Made by a program: the position numbers and the translations under genes
In this document: positions 46,771 through 59,027 of the stretch, piece after piece
Layout of the letters: each line of letters starts with the position of its first letter
Numbering within the stretch: position 1 is the stretch's first letter
Notes under the pieces: generated by a model
Told to the model about the DNA's origin: nothing
The model's input: only the letters and a program-made list of their open reading frames with translations
Database searches by the model: none
Assembly: GCA_007258455.2 (NCBI GenBank)
Contig: VDFB02373365.1
Span: forward strand, 224,219,201 to 224,283,200
Reading direction: 5' to 3'
Length of the DNA: 64,000 nucleotides
DNA from: Sequoia sempervirens
Lineage: Eukaryota; Streptophyta; Pinopsida; Cupressales; Cupressaceae

Positions 46771-49700
46771 TGTCATGACCCCTATTTTCAATAAGTAATT
46801 TATAATTCAAAAATACTATTTTGATGCATTTAATTTGGTTGAATGATTATATTGATCGTACTTCTCAAAGTTTAATTAAATGAATTAGTAGCGAAATAAA
46901 AGTGCAAATAAAAAAAAGGGGGGGATTTATTATAATTTAATTATAGATTTTATTTTTGCAAATAAAGGAAAATGTTTGGTTATTGTGAATAACTATTTTA
47001 ATTACAATTGAATGGTATTTCTTTATTATTTATTTGGAATAAATATTTAAATTGCAATTAAATTATATTTCTTTATTATTTATTTAGGATAAATATTTCT
47101 TTTGCAATTAAAATGGTATTTTTTAAATATCCATTATTAATATTTACTGAGGAGTACTTCATTTATTATTAGTTACCAACCATAAAATTTTATACATAAA
47201 AATAAATATTATTTTTACTTTCAAGAATTGGTTATTGGGAAATATAGATTAATTTAATTAGTAGGGAAATACGAGTACATTGAAAACAAAAAGAATTAAT
47301 TATAATTTAATGATAATTTTTGTAGTTTAGAATAATTATTTTATTTATAATAGAATGACATTTCTTTATTATTTATTTGGAATGGTTATTTAATTTACAA
47401 ATTAAAATGACATTCTTCATTATTTACCAAGGATAAATATTATGCAAGAAAATATATTATTTTGTTTTCAAGAATTAGGTATTTGGAAAATTGCTGGAGA
47501 AAATCTTTTAAAAAGAGAAAAAAAATAACGGACACACAATAGTTTTCATAAAATTTTCTTGAATGCTCTACTCTGCAAGAAAAAAGGGAATAACTGAACA
47601 TGGCTACGGGGTAGAGGGTTTCTAAAATATAATACATTAAAAAGGGAGTAAAAAATTCAAGGAAGAACAGGAAGGAGAGGAAAAATCTACAAGAAGAGAT
47701 TTACATCAAGTCAAGAACAGGAAGGAGAGGAAACAAGAGGAAGGAATTCAACAAGAAAGCAATTTTTCCAAGTTTTCAAGTTCTTTTCCAAAGTGTCTTA
47801 ATTTTTAAATGTGGAAATCAATAATGTCTGTGAAGAGATTTACTTCTTTTGTGAAAACATTTGAATGTTTTACCCACTGGTACGTTCTTTCTTATTATTA
47901 TTATATATATATATATATGCAACTCCAATATACTTCTCCAAACCCCCTTGTATTTTATATTTTATACACAAAATGGTGATTTCCATTTGTCATTTGTATT
48001 AAAATATTAACTTAGTTTTTGGAAATAACATATATTTAAATATATAAATATATACCATATTGTATTTATATATTTATATATATATATATATATTTATTTA
48101 TTTATTTATTTATTTAAACATACAATACTTATTTTCATTGAAAGAGAAATATATTTGAATCGTAGTCTTGAATGAGAAATTTATGTTATGTAAGTGTATA
48201 TTGTTGTTTACCAATCATCTTGGTGCTGGAAAATTTAATGATATCTTCCATATATATACATATATATAAATTTATATACATATGTGTGTGTGTGTGTGTG
48301 TATTTGTGTATATATTTATAAGGATTGTGCTTATAATTAGATGATTGTAGTATTTTAAAGTAAATATTTACATGGTTGTAGCTTTGTTTATTATTTTGAT
48401 GTAAGTGTGATTCCTGAAAGTGTTTGTATATATACACATATTTAATTAATTATATATATCTTTCCATTTAAAAAGGACAGATTGTAAGTTACTTCAGATG
48501 TAAATGTAAATCTCTGTATATCTATTTATATCTATATATGTATAGAAAGGATTACAAATACAATAAGTATGAGAGCAAGATTTAAAACTCAACAAAATAT
48601 TTCTGCTTAAATGGGATATATTTTTGTATTGGATTGTTTCACTTATGAGTATCTATTCAAATATATAAATATATATTGTATGTAAATATGAATATGCGTA
48701 AACATTACTTCCTAGTATATATATATAATTTTTGTTGTTGAATGTTTCTTTTAAAATTATATAACTTCGTTATTTTAGAATAAATCATTTAATTAGAAAT
48801 AGAATTTTGACTACCTTGAATGCAAGAACACACTTGCTTATAGTTATTTTTTATGCATTTGTGAATTGGGTAAGTTTAATTCATTAAAAATGTATACATT
48901 TCTGCTTGAAAGTATTTCTTACAAATGTCATGCAAATCTTTTTCTTTTTTTTATAGATTAAACCATTTAATTTGGAAATGGCTTATTGGATACTTAAAAA
49001 AAAGAAACTAAATATGAAGATACACATTTGGATTTAATTATCCATTGAAATGTTAGAGGAATGATTAAACCGAGTCAAAAGTGAAATGTAGAAACTAGTA
49101 GTAGAATTTATTTCTTGTGAGCTCTTCTCTTATGAATATGGAATTTGAGTCATTTTATTACATTGGAACTATATATATATATGTAGATTCCAATCCACCT
49201 ATGCATATTATGTATTGTGAATCAAATTGAGGATTTTATAAAAAGATAAATAAATGTTGAATCATACCTTACTTTATTAAAGTTTAGGTTCATTGATGAC
49301 CCTCTTCTCATGCATTATGGTTATCTCACTTAGTTGATCTTGAGATTTATTGCATAAGAATGTATACTCATATATATTCTCTAGCTTATATATGTATTCT
49401 TATACATACATGATCTATACCTTCTTAACTCTTTTACATTACTATTTTCTTATCATTGAAACCTCTTTGAATCAATGAAGTAAACATTCTTGTTATAATT
49501 GCTTAGGCATGTGTGTATTTTAGCAATGCTAGAATTACTTTCATAAAGCTTCATGTGATTGGTTTCCTTATGATTCTTAGTGTACTTGTGTGATACTTGA
49601 GAGGTCGTTGGAGGTAAAATTGTCCCAATTGTAAATACTTGAGAATGATTCATGATAGTGTTGACATTATCATAACTTTATATGCAAATATGTTGCCTTA

Positions 49701-50405
49701 TTGAAACTAGAAAATGTATCTTGTAACCTCATGCTGGAAAATTGGGCTACTTATATGTTAAGAGTCCAGTTCTATGAATAATAGGATATGAAATGTGGAC
49801 ATGTTAAGAAGATAACTGTTATGTAGAAGTATCGTGTGTGCCTCTATAATTGTTGCTTTATTATTTAGAAACATGTATTCAAGATGTAAATGGTCATGTC
49901 CGGGGGATAGTATGATCATTGCTAGAAAGGCATCTTGTATCATTGCTAGAAAGGCATCTTGTATCATTTCTAGTAAGGAATCTTGTAACAAGTAAGTTTT
50001 TGTAGCCAGTAAGGCTTTGCCAGTTAAGCATTTCATTAAGCCAGTGAGGCACTTTTACGAGTGGTTTTTCATCCCTACGAGGGTTTTCCACTCATGAAAA
50101 ATCTCTATGTTATGGTTCTTTGTGGTTGCATTCATGATCTTGCTATTTCTTTATTTTGCATTGCAGTATTTAAATTTACATGTATTATTGAGATGATGAT
50201 TCTTGTGTAAGCCTGCATGGCTAAATCTAGTGAAGGCTCAACCTTGTTTTGATATACTTGATTCATTGATGTATGATATTCCATTTGAATTTAAGTGATG
50301 AAATTATTTAAATTATTCTTCTTATTCTGCACCTTTTTATGATTATTAAATTATTTTGGAAACTAAGGGATAAAATTTGGTAAATGAGATTTTTGAGCCT
50401 TTACA
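46771..50405 (+). mobile_element. Solo LTR I (3.6 kb) in element F
   Basis: TGTCATGACCCC..CCTTTACA flanked by an exact 5-bp duplication ATATC (46,766-46,770 and 50,406-50,410). Very AT-rich, with TA, TG and ATTT microsatellites (about 47,910, 48,070-48,115, 48,283-48,302). Near its end are three 24-bp repeats containing ctagaaaggcatcttgt (49,915-49,990) and words of the type ccagtaaggc. No gag, pol, primer site or polypurine tract. The strand is a guess, from the conserved gagggttttccactc block near 50,078. Removing it joins F's protease frame to the RNase H frame. Confidence 0.8.
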
Positions 50406-51180
50406 ATATCAACAAAATGGATTCTATCATCTTCAAGAACATGTTCGATCATGTGTGGAAATCCCGATTCTCTAACCATTTTGATGTATTTTCCATCAAT
50501 GGGGAAGGTGGAAAAAGACATATCACACTGCATACTACCCCCCATGGAGGCACTCCAAATTCTTGATAGCAACATTCCATAGTTTGGTGGAATGTCTACC
50601 ACTATCACACTCATTTTAAATTCCTTTTTTGGAAATGCACTTAATATGTATGGGAGTACATAAATCACCCTGATTATAGGGACTTCTTTAGAATCTATAG
50701 CATAACACTTGCCATGGGAACTATCAATTTTCAATCCCATCGCTTCCATGTTCTTAACTTGAATAATATTATTATAGGCTCTTGAATCAATCATATAATT
50801 CTTCAAGAACTTTCCATCAACGATTAGAGTTACAAAAAATGGCTCTATGTTACTAGGACAAGCGGTTATTGTGTTTCCTAGATAAATGTGAGGGATTTCA
50901 ATAATTGGTCCCTCAACCTCCTTTTCTTTCAATTCCTTTCCACTCACTTTGGGTGGAGCAAACACAACTGATTCATTGCAAGTTGTAGTAGTACCATTGA
51001 TAAGGGCTACTACCTTTTTTTTATGCTCATCAATCCTCATCATTTCAAGCAAGGGAACATAAAATTTCACTTGTGAAAGAAATTGAAACATATCAGCAAG
51101 AGTATTTTTAGGTGAATCAATTGGTATCATACCTTGTTCAATGTTGTTCTCCTTCTATTGTTCACCTTTCACTTTAGCTT
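50406..51180 (-). pseudogene. Protease of element F
   Basis: Leftward frame open for 200-odd codons: IPHIYLGNTITACPSNIEPFFVTLIVDGKFLKNYMIDSRAYNNIIQVKNMEAMGLKID, where the active-site DSG is DSR. It continues YVLPYILSAFPKKEFKMSVIVVDIPPNYGMLLSRIWSASMGGSMQCDMSFSTFPIDG and HMIEHVLEDDRIHFVDI. PPNYGMLLSR.W is typical of proteases in non-chromovirus plant Gypsy elements. The frame's last 16 codons, after 50,406, belong to solo LTR I. Confidence 0.8.
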
Positions 51181-52175
51181 GAGGCTTGGCTTCCTTCTTC
51201 TCAGGCTCTGAAGTTTACTTTTGTGTCTTCACCTTCATATCAGGAGACATGACTTCTCCATCAACCTTTGGTTTTTTAGTCTTCTTTTCCCAAATTTTGT
51301 TTCCATTTCCTTCCTTGGATTTATCCCCGTCCACTTTATTAACAACTTTTGATTCTTTTCCTTTTGCATTCTGCTCTTTGATGAAGAGGCTACCAACTTT
51401 TCCTTGGTCTTCACCCACCATTCTATTTCTCAAGTGGTAGAACCCTCTTGCCTGTGTGACCAAGGCTACTATCAAGTTTATAATTTCCTCATCTAATGGC
51501 CTCCTTAGAGACACATCATCCTCAACTGTTTATGATGTGCACACTTCATGATCATCATCATTATCTTCATCAAGAATAACTTGTTGGTGATATGCATTTT
51601 CTATTTTCCTTTGGCCATCCACATCAATTTCATAAGACTCCATATCGGATGAGCATTCATTGCCAGCAAAATCAGACCTACTGATGATCACATTGAATTC
51701 AACATCATCATCATGAGACTAATCATAATATTCTAGTGTACCTTCCTAAAATTCCACCAATTTTTCAACTAGACATTGGTGAGGAGAATGGGGCAACTAG
51801 AAAACCATGTGCCAAGGAGCTTCATCAGTGAAATTTTCAAAGTGCTTTTGTAAAGAATCAGGTGTGAATTGATCTTTTTGTATTTTTCTTATTGTTGTGG
51901 ATTGGCTTTCCATTTTTCCAATTGGTTTTTTAAGAATAATATTGGACCCTTTGGGTATTTTCATTCTTCTAGAACTATTGCTTGTCATTTCCAAGTCCCT
52001 TTTCATTTTTTGCAATAGTATATTTGATATCTATGAGGTTGCTCATTACTTTGTCCCATATTTCATCATAAGTAGGATTTGAACTAGAGGTCTTTTCTTG
52101 TTTATCTTTGGGATTATTCAAGATTTTGAAACCAATACTTCTTCCCACCTTGCCTAAAACTCCCCTATTACCTTC
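51181..52175 (-). pseudogene. Gag C-terminal part of element F
   Basis: Continues F's gag after the E insertion: VGRSIGFKILNNPKDKQEKTSSSNPTYDEIWDKVMSNL, then acidic and Lys-rich linkers (KGKESKVVNKVDGDKSKEG, KKTKKPKVDGE). At the E boundary, SLHIEG on one side and NRGVLGKVG on the other are in the same frame across one copy of CCTTC. No zinc knuckle is seen. Confidence 0.65.
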
Positions 52176-53295
52176 TATTGGAATCAAGGAACACTGAGAG
52201 GGGGGGTGAATCAGTTTTCTACAAAATTTAACTTTGTTAACCTGATCTTTCAATCAATTATAGCATTGAAGCAAAAGAAAGATGCAAGAACACAAAAAAA
52301 TCAACCACAACACCATAACACAAGGATTTTTTACATGGAAACTCTATTAGGGTAAAAACCACGGTGGAGGTCAATCCTCAATATGAGTATACTCAATATA
52401 AGTGTTTACAAATGGGGAATGCACATGCATTCAGGCACACTGCCTAAAGCTCACTGCTCAAATACAAAAAGGAAGACTCACTGTCTTACAAAATAATTGG
52501 GATTACATCCCAAAGATTTGGACTAAGAAAATAGCATTTGCTAATTCTTGATTACAGTTCTAGTTAATCACATTTACAACATTCTTCACACTCTGTCTGA
52601 TTTTCTCTTCTACTCCTAAAACTCTATCTTCTTTAATCTGAATCACCAATCTTCTTTTTGCTCAAATGAAACTATGCACAATCGATCAATAATCCTTTTG
52701 AATTTTTCATCACATCACAACACACATCAAAATGATATGAATAATCACTTATATATATCTGCATCAAGAGATTACATCAAATGCATGTCGGCTTCAACAA
52801 AATAATAAAATGTGTATGAACTGTTGGCCCAATCCATAAATAATTATCAATGCGAATCAACCAAAGTTGGAAAAAATATAGTGAGGACCCAAAACAAAAT
52901 CCTCAAGCATGAAGACACCTTAAACAATTTTTCCTCAAGCATCCACAACATGCTACATCCATCAAGTCGGCCTTTTGCATTGTTGAACTAAAAATCAATC
53001 AACCAAATCTTCTAACTTGGACACAAATCAATATGAGGCTCTATGATTCAAGGATAACATAGTTTATACATCAAAAAACCTTCCCTAAGATCCACAACAC
53101 AAAAATATAACAAAAAATTACATATGAATCAATATAAATAACTCTTTTAGATGGTCTGTTCTAATTTTGACAATTAATCACAAAACTTCAATCTGACTTC
53201 TAGTACAAGCCAATACAGAAGTGCAGATATGATTACTAACTAGGGTTTCCATCAATGACAACACTAGATGACATGTGAAGTGTCTCTTTCCAACA
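52176..53295 (-). repeat. Left (3') LTR of element E (1,120 bp)
   Basis: Plus strand TATTGGAATCAAGG..CCAACA, matching 60,274-61,394. About 20 differences in the first 290 bp, near 7%. The TG end is changed to TA. Flanked outside by CCTTC (52,171-52,175) and inside by a polypurine tract. Confidence 0.9.
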
Positions 53296-53311
53296 ATCTC
53301 CCTCTTTGGCA
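53296..53311 (-). other. Polypurine tract of element E
   Basis: Minus strand reads GCCAAAGAGGGAGAT directly before the LTR start TGTTGG, a standard Copia polypurine tract. Confidence 0.8.
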
Positions 53312-53575
53312 TTGATGGCGACACTTAGTGAAAAATGACTAAGTGTCAGAATCAATACCAACATGAATGCATTGCAATCTTCAAAACTTCAAAAAACAAC
53401 TCCCCCTGAGATGATTCTGACATTTTTCACTGTCCTACACTCCCCCTTTGACATCAATGACAAAGACGGGAATCTGCATACCAAAAATCAAACAAAATTG
53501 TATATGTACAAACATGCTTCTCAAACTTACATGGACTTGAATATATCTGCAAAATTGTTCTTTAACAGGCTCAAA

Positions 53576-56500
53576 CTAGTGTCCTAACCCCTTTTTGAGA
53601 CTCTCTAGAATAGTCATGTGACCATAAAATAGATAAGATTGCATCTCTTCTGACTCAATATTTGTCGAATCACTAACAACCATAGTATCTTGTGCTTCCT
53701 TTGTTGTTCTTTATTCCATGGTTTTGGTTGTCCTTGTTGACAATGGTTGCAGTTCTTTTTGGACAAATGAAGATCATAGTTTGATCAGTGGAATTTATAG
53801 TGGACAGGTTCAGGATGGTCTCAGATCTTTATCATGCTTTCCTTTATGCTTATCTTGCATATGTTATTATTCCCTTATTTTATGATTCTAAGAGGCTTCG
53901 CTTAAAGGTTTTAGGCTTTACAAGGTGTTCATGCTTAATCCTATATCAAGAGTTGAGTTATGGAATTTGAGTTGTCTTTATCAATCAAGAGGTCTTAAGT
54001 TATGTTGATTGATTTCTTGTTCACGAGTTTGATAGCTACATCATGCAAAGAGTCAAATTGTCGTTCTTTACGCAAAGAAGGTCTTCATGTTGGATAAATT
54101 GTAGAGGTTTATTTTGCTATCACAAGAGCTTGCTTCAAACAAAGGAGAAAAAGTGCTTGATGTTCAATACTATTCCTTGGAAGTACATTAGGGTTTAATA
54201 TATGTGTATTTTGAAAAAACCAATCTCTAATACCCTAATTGTCACTAGTAACAAAGGGTTTTATTATTACCTTTAAAAAAAAAAAAAGTGCAATTGACTT
54301 GCTATACCAAGTCAGTCACTTAAAGTGACCTTTTTGAAGGCTATTTAAACATGTCTGTTGATCAACCCTTTGTTAAGGACACCAGATCTTCAAGTCACTT
54401 GGATGCTCAAAAATGATTAAAGGTTATCAAATACACACATCAATAATATTTATTCAATTGGTTTAGAATCATTATAAGAGGTGCTCAATTAGGGCACAAG
54501 CAACTTATGGTTTAAGTGGCAATCATGATTTCAATGGGTTTGTGACAAAACAATGCCGGAAAATGGTTTCACAGTTCAGTCAACTCAGACCTAGGCAAAA
54601 GGATGTACTTTTTGAGTAAGCATGAAAGTTATTTTTTTGACATACAAGTAACATTGCTTCTTAACCACTTTGTTTTACTTCAAAACATAAGTTTTAGTTA
54701 TGGCATTCATTAAAGTTGTTTACTTGTTAACAAATGGTTGAGCATTGGATACAATATTTTTAGGGTTGTAGTTTGTTTCATGATTATCCTATATAATGAA
54801 GTGTTTGTTTTATGAGGTTGTCTGGGTTTTATTTCAGTTACTCTGTAACCGTTGGTTGGGTAAGTTAAGAGAATAATCTATTTATTTTTAGTCCCAAGTA
54901 ATGTTTTGTTAGCAATTCATTTTATTGTGAAGGGAAGTTGTATTTCAGGTATGCAGTTGAAGACAGTTGGTGTGCGGTATAGAAACTATGCACATTATTT
55001 ATGCTATGTTGAACATATTCACGAGGTGGTTGATTACAAAGAAATGATGGAAGTTGTTGATCTTATACTTTGTTAAGAGTTGTTTTTTTTAATGATGTTG
55101 TATGTATTTTGAAGAACTAATTCATTTGATGGATTGTATAGTAATAGGGTAAACCCCTGAAGTTATGTTTTTTTCCTTATTGGAGACTAGTCAGTAAGAC
55201 CATAGAAAGTATGCCAGTGACGCATTCTTGTAACCAGTGAGGTTCTTTGGTTAGTGAGGCCATTTTTTCTAGTAAGGCATTGTTTTATTGTCAGTGAGGC
55301 ATTTGAAATCTATCAATGAGATAGTATTGCCAGTGAGGCATTGTAAACAAAAAGTTTTCATATTAAGCCAGTAAGGCATCGTTTCTGGAGTGGTTTTTCT
55401 ACTCCTAGAGGGTTTTCTACTCGTCAATTTTTATTTTTTTTATGGTCTCATTGCTTTGATGTGATAATATTTCAAGACTGTGATGATCTTTGGTTTGCTT
55501 TAAATTTTAGTTCTTTAATGATTGCATTCAATTCATGAATGTATTTATCATTGAAATATTAAAAGCATAAATTATTCAATTCTTGTTGAGGAAAAAGTTG
55601 AAATTTGTTTAAGACACTAATTCACCCCCCCCTCTAGTGTCTTCTTTACTCCAACATCCTTCAATGCACTTCTAAGCATTTTCTCCATCTTAGGACCAAT
55701 TAGTCCTCTAAACTCACATACCCTTTCAACAATTATGTCATTTTCATGCTTCAAACTTTTGATTTTGTCAAGTACGGATATGACTTGACCTTCTTGCTTA
55801 TTCACAAAAAATGTTAGAGGATCAAAGGCTTGAGAAATATCTGCTAACTGTTTCTCATATTCCTTCATTTTCTTCTCAGTGACCTCAGTGAACTTAGACA
55901 ACGATAAACATGACTTGTAAATATTTCCACCTTCAAATAATGTACTTTGAATGTTTTTACACAGGTAGCTAACAAATATTTGTCATTTGCAATCATACCC
56001 TTCAATCTACTGAACCTATTTGCATCAATTTTTTTCTGAACCTTATCCACAACTAACTTTTCAGGAGACTCAAAGTGAGTACTTACAAAGTTGATAAGCT
56101 TCTTCAGCTGACCAGATGGAGGATCTGATCAATCCTTCACATATATAGGCATGATCTTCTCCAAGATACCTGATGCAAGACTTAGCAACTCACTGTCCTC
56201 AATGTGAGATTTTAATATATTCTCCCTTGCCTTGGCTTGAGAAAATGATGCTACCTTCAACTTATGAATAGGAGATAGAGTGGCCAAGTTGATAGGACCT
56301 TCAAGTAATTCAAGGTCAAACTCCTCATGTTGTTCTTCCAAAAACTCCTTTACTGTCTTTACAGTGTCTCTTGCTTCCACAACAACCTCTTTTACCTCGG
56401 CCTTCTTCTCTTCAATCATAGATTCTTGTTTGGCTTCAGGAATATCTTTTTCTTCAACTGACACAACTTTAGGAGCTTCAATCTCCATAGGAAATCCAGT

Positions 56501-58624
56501 GTCTTGCATGTCTAGAGGATTCTAAATATCCTCAAATGTGTTTGCTTTCCCTTCTTCAATTACAGAACCAGATGGAGTATTTTTATTATGAGCTTCTTCA
56601 GAAACAACAGTGTACTTGTTCTTCAACAAAATTGACTTAAGAATTTTCTCAGTATCTTTTGCAACTTCTTCAGTCTTGCCCGATCATAAGCTTATTCACC
56701 CTTGTTTTTCTCTTAAAATCCCTTTTTGCATCACTTAGGATCTTCTTCATTTCTTCTATTGAAATTACTGGACACAAATCAACAAGTATCTGTTCTCTCA
56801 TTTGTTCTTCTTCAGTTTTTGCATTAACTCTCCTCATTTCCAAGACTTCATATAACCCTTTAGGTAATTCAAACATTATTTCAATGAGAGTCATATTGAA
56901 ATTATTCAAGTAATTTATTGTGGCTTCTTCAAGAATTCTCTAACGACACTATCAAAAGTGTCATACCATTCAGAAAGTGGCTTGAGATTACCATCCTTAA
57001 TCAAATATTTTTCCACTTCCTCTACAGACATACCTGATCTATCAATTTTCACCTTCTTCTTTGCTTTCCCTTCACTAGAGGGCTTGTCCTTAGAGACTTT
57101 TGATTCTTTTGTGCCCTTTTTCTTAATTTCTCTTACCTCTTCATTAGATTTAGTTTCTTCATCTTCTTCAACTACAACATAGACTCTTGTACTTTTATCC
57201 TTCTTTCTCTTTCCTTCTCTCCCGGATGTCTTGACTCAAGCTTTCATTGGGCTTGATTTCTTTGTAGGACCAGATGAGAGTGTAGAGATCCTTGTAGATC
57301 TAGTTCTGGTAGAGGATGCTACTGAACTAGCAGACTCAAGTTCTAGCATGCTCTCCTTCTTTAGCTTGTTCTCTTTTCTTCCTAGCTTCCCTCACTGCTT
57401 CAACTGATATCCCCATGCTTTCTGTAAAAGCTTCAACTTCCTTTCTAACCTTCTAGATTATCATAGGCTTCTTCAATTGTTCATGCACTTGCATATCCTT
57501 CTCTTCAAAGGTACCAAACCTTTCTTCTGTCAAATCCCAAGGTTTACTCAACAAGTGTTGAGCATACAACTCCAAAATGTGTTCTCTAGCCTCATAACCC
57601 ATAGGCATTATCCAAGACTGTTCTAGGTTTTGTTGCTTTCATCAAACACTGATCAATGTCAACCATGAAGCAAATAGTGTCCTTGTATTTTTCCACAATA
57701 GATGTAGGTATCCTTTCCCTAGCTTACATATCACTTTGAAAGATTTTGAAGTAACCCCAAATAGCAGTTTTCCTTGCTTTGTTGTCACTAATTCCATACA
57801 AGATGTCTCTGATTTGAATAGCTACTGGTTTATCACCTTGCCATTGCACTTTACTAACTCCGGAACTTCATTCATGAAGTAGAAAACAAGCATAACAACA
57901 AATTTCCATACTTGAAATAATTCTTCTTATCCTTCTTGATTTTGCCAAGATTCTCAATTAGCTAGCTCTGGAGTAACTCACATAGGTCATATTCCACATT
58001 TTCCTTGACCATATGATAAGATGCATAGATTGCAGTGCCAAATATAGAGTTATCCTGACTGGAGTGGTAGATTTTATAACCAATAACCATAGAGGAAAAT
58101 CTCACATCCACTTCAATGATGTAATTGATTGTCATGGCTCTTTTGTCAAAAACTGAACTGGTTGCCTCAGTGACTGCTTGGTTCTTCACAGATTTCAATG
58201 TCGACAACCCACTGGGTGAATTTAGATCAGTAACAATCCTTATAGCTTCCTTAGTGATCTTGAAAGGTTGACTTAAATGCATGAACTCAACATGAAATTG
58301 ACTCAATATGTACCAAATCCATTCATTTTCATCAAACATAGGAAATTTCACAATTTGCATGAACATTTTCACCTCCAGAGTCTTGAATTTAGGACTTACA
58401 CAGAGATCTCCCACAATGTGATTTAGATACAAATTTAGCAACTAGGAGGTTCTTAACTCTTCAACATTCACATGAATGTATGCCCTAATATCTTCGATAT
58501 GCAAAACACCATATGGAATGGACGAAAATGCACCTAATGGTTCTCTCTTGATGGATTTTAACGGGTTCCATTTGAATTTTGGGCGGGGTCTATCCTTAAT
58601 GTCAACAACCAATGGAGCAGCCAT
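53576..58624 (-). pseudogene. Unrecognised accessory ORF of element E (about 1,030 codons, split by solo LTR J)
   Basis: Starts at ATG 58,624 (MAAPLVVDIKDRPRPKFKW) and ends at TAG 53,578-53,576 (ILESLKKGLGH). Removing J plus one TCCTT copy joins the two halves in frame. The first 230 residues look globular (VKMFMQIVKFPMFDENEWIWYILSQF, DVRFSSMVIGYKIYHSSQDN, ENVEYDLCELLQS). The middle is Ser/Lys-rich (KKSSPMKA, REIKKKGTKESKVSKDKPSS) and may be a nuclear-type basic region. Then come Glu-rich segments (EEKKAEVKEVVVEARDTVKTV) and a coiled coil (EKKMKEYEKQLADISQAF). Some internal frames are broken near 56,600 and 57,250-57,950. No gag, protease, integrase, RT or RNase H motif is present. An AAACCCTAAT mRNA-leader-like motif lies just upstream. 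Confidence 0.65.
53702..55656 (+). mobile_element. Solo LTR J inside element E (1,955 bp)
   Basis: TGTTGTTC..CTCCAACA with an exact duplication TCCTT (53,697-53,701 and 55,657-55,661). Its end AATTCACCCCCCCCTCTAGTG is the usual Copia LTR ending, giving plus orientation. Between 55,190 and 55,380 it holds about seven words of the type ccagtgaggcatt. No internal region remains, so it is a solo LTR formed by LTR-LTR recombination. Confidence 0.9.
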
Positions 58625-59027
58625 TTTTAGAAATTTCAAGTTCACAAGTTCACAAATAAATACCTTTCGTCATATTAGGGTTTGATTGTTGAATTTCCTT
58701 CAAACTTGAATCTTTTCCAAATTTCGCTTGCAGAGATCTCCAAACTTCTTTTCAAAATGCAATGTGACAAATGAGGGATAGAAGCAACCTTTTATCATTC
58801 ACACACCTAACTTTTTGTCACAATAAATGATTTTCCCCTAGGTTTTCCGAATACCCTATCTTCATAGACTATGAAAGAAAATTCTTTTGTGGACGTTTCC
58901 TCCACAAGAGATCCAAAAAATCTATAGATCATCAATGCAACGGTTCCAATTTTGTAAACTCTGGTACCAACTACCAATAGGGGGTTAAAATATTTTCTTG
59001 AGAACTCCCCCTAGGCCAAAGGCCTTA
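58625..59027 (-). other. Spacer between the two ORFs of element E
   Basis: On the minus strand it opens with a short frame FKAFGLGGVLKKIF and a CCTAGGGGGAGTTC purine tract. It then has TTGGTACCAGAG (58,965-58,977), a near-match to a Met-tRNA primer site, and AAACCCTAATATGACG before the accessory ATG. The order suggests a join of two older retroelement or transcript pieces. Confidence 0.4.

Noticed and set aside
58965..58977. Second primer-binding site inside element E
   Set aside because: It matches the Met-tRNA site only partly (TACCAGAG) and no LTR end precedes it; mentioned only as a possible joint.
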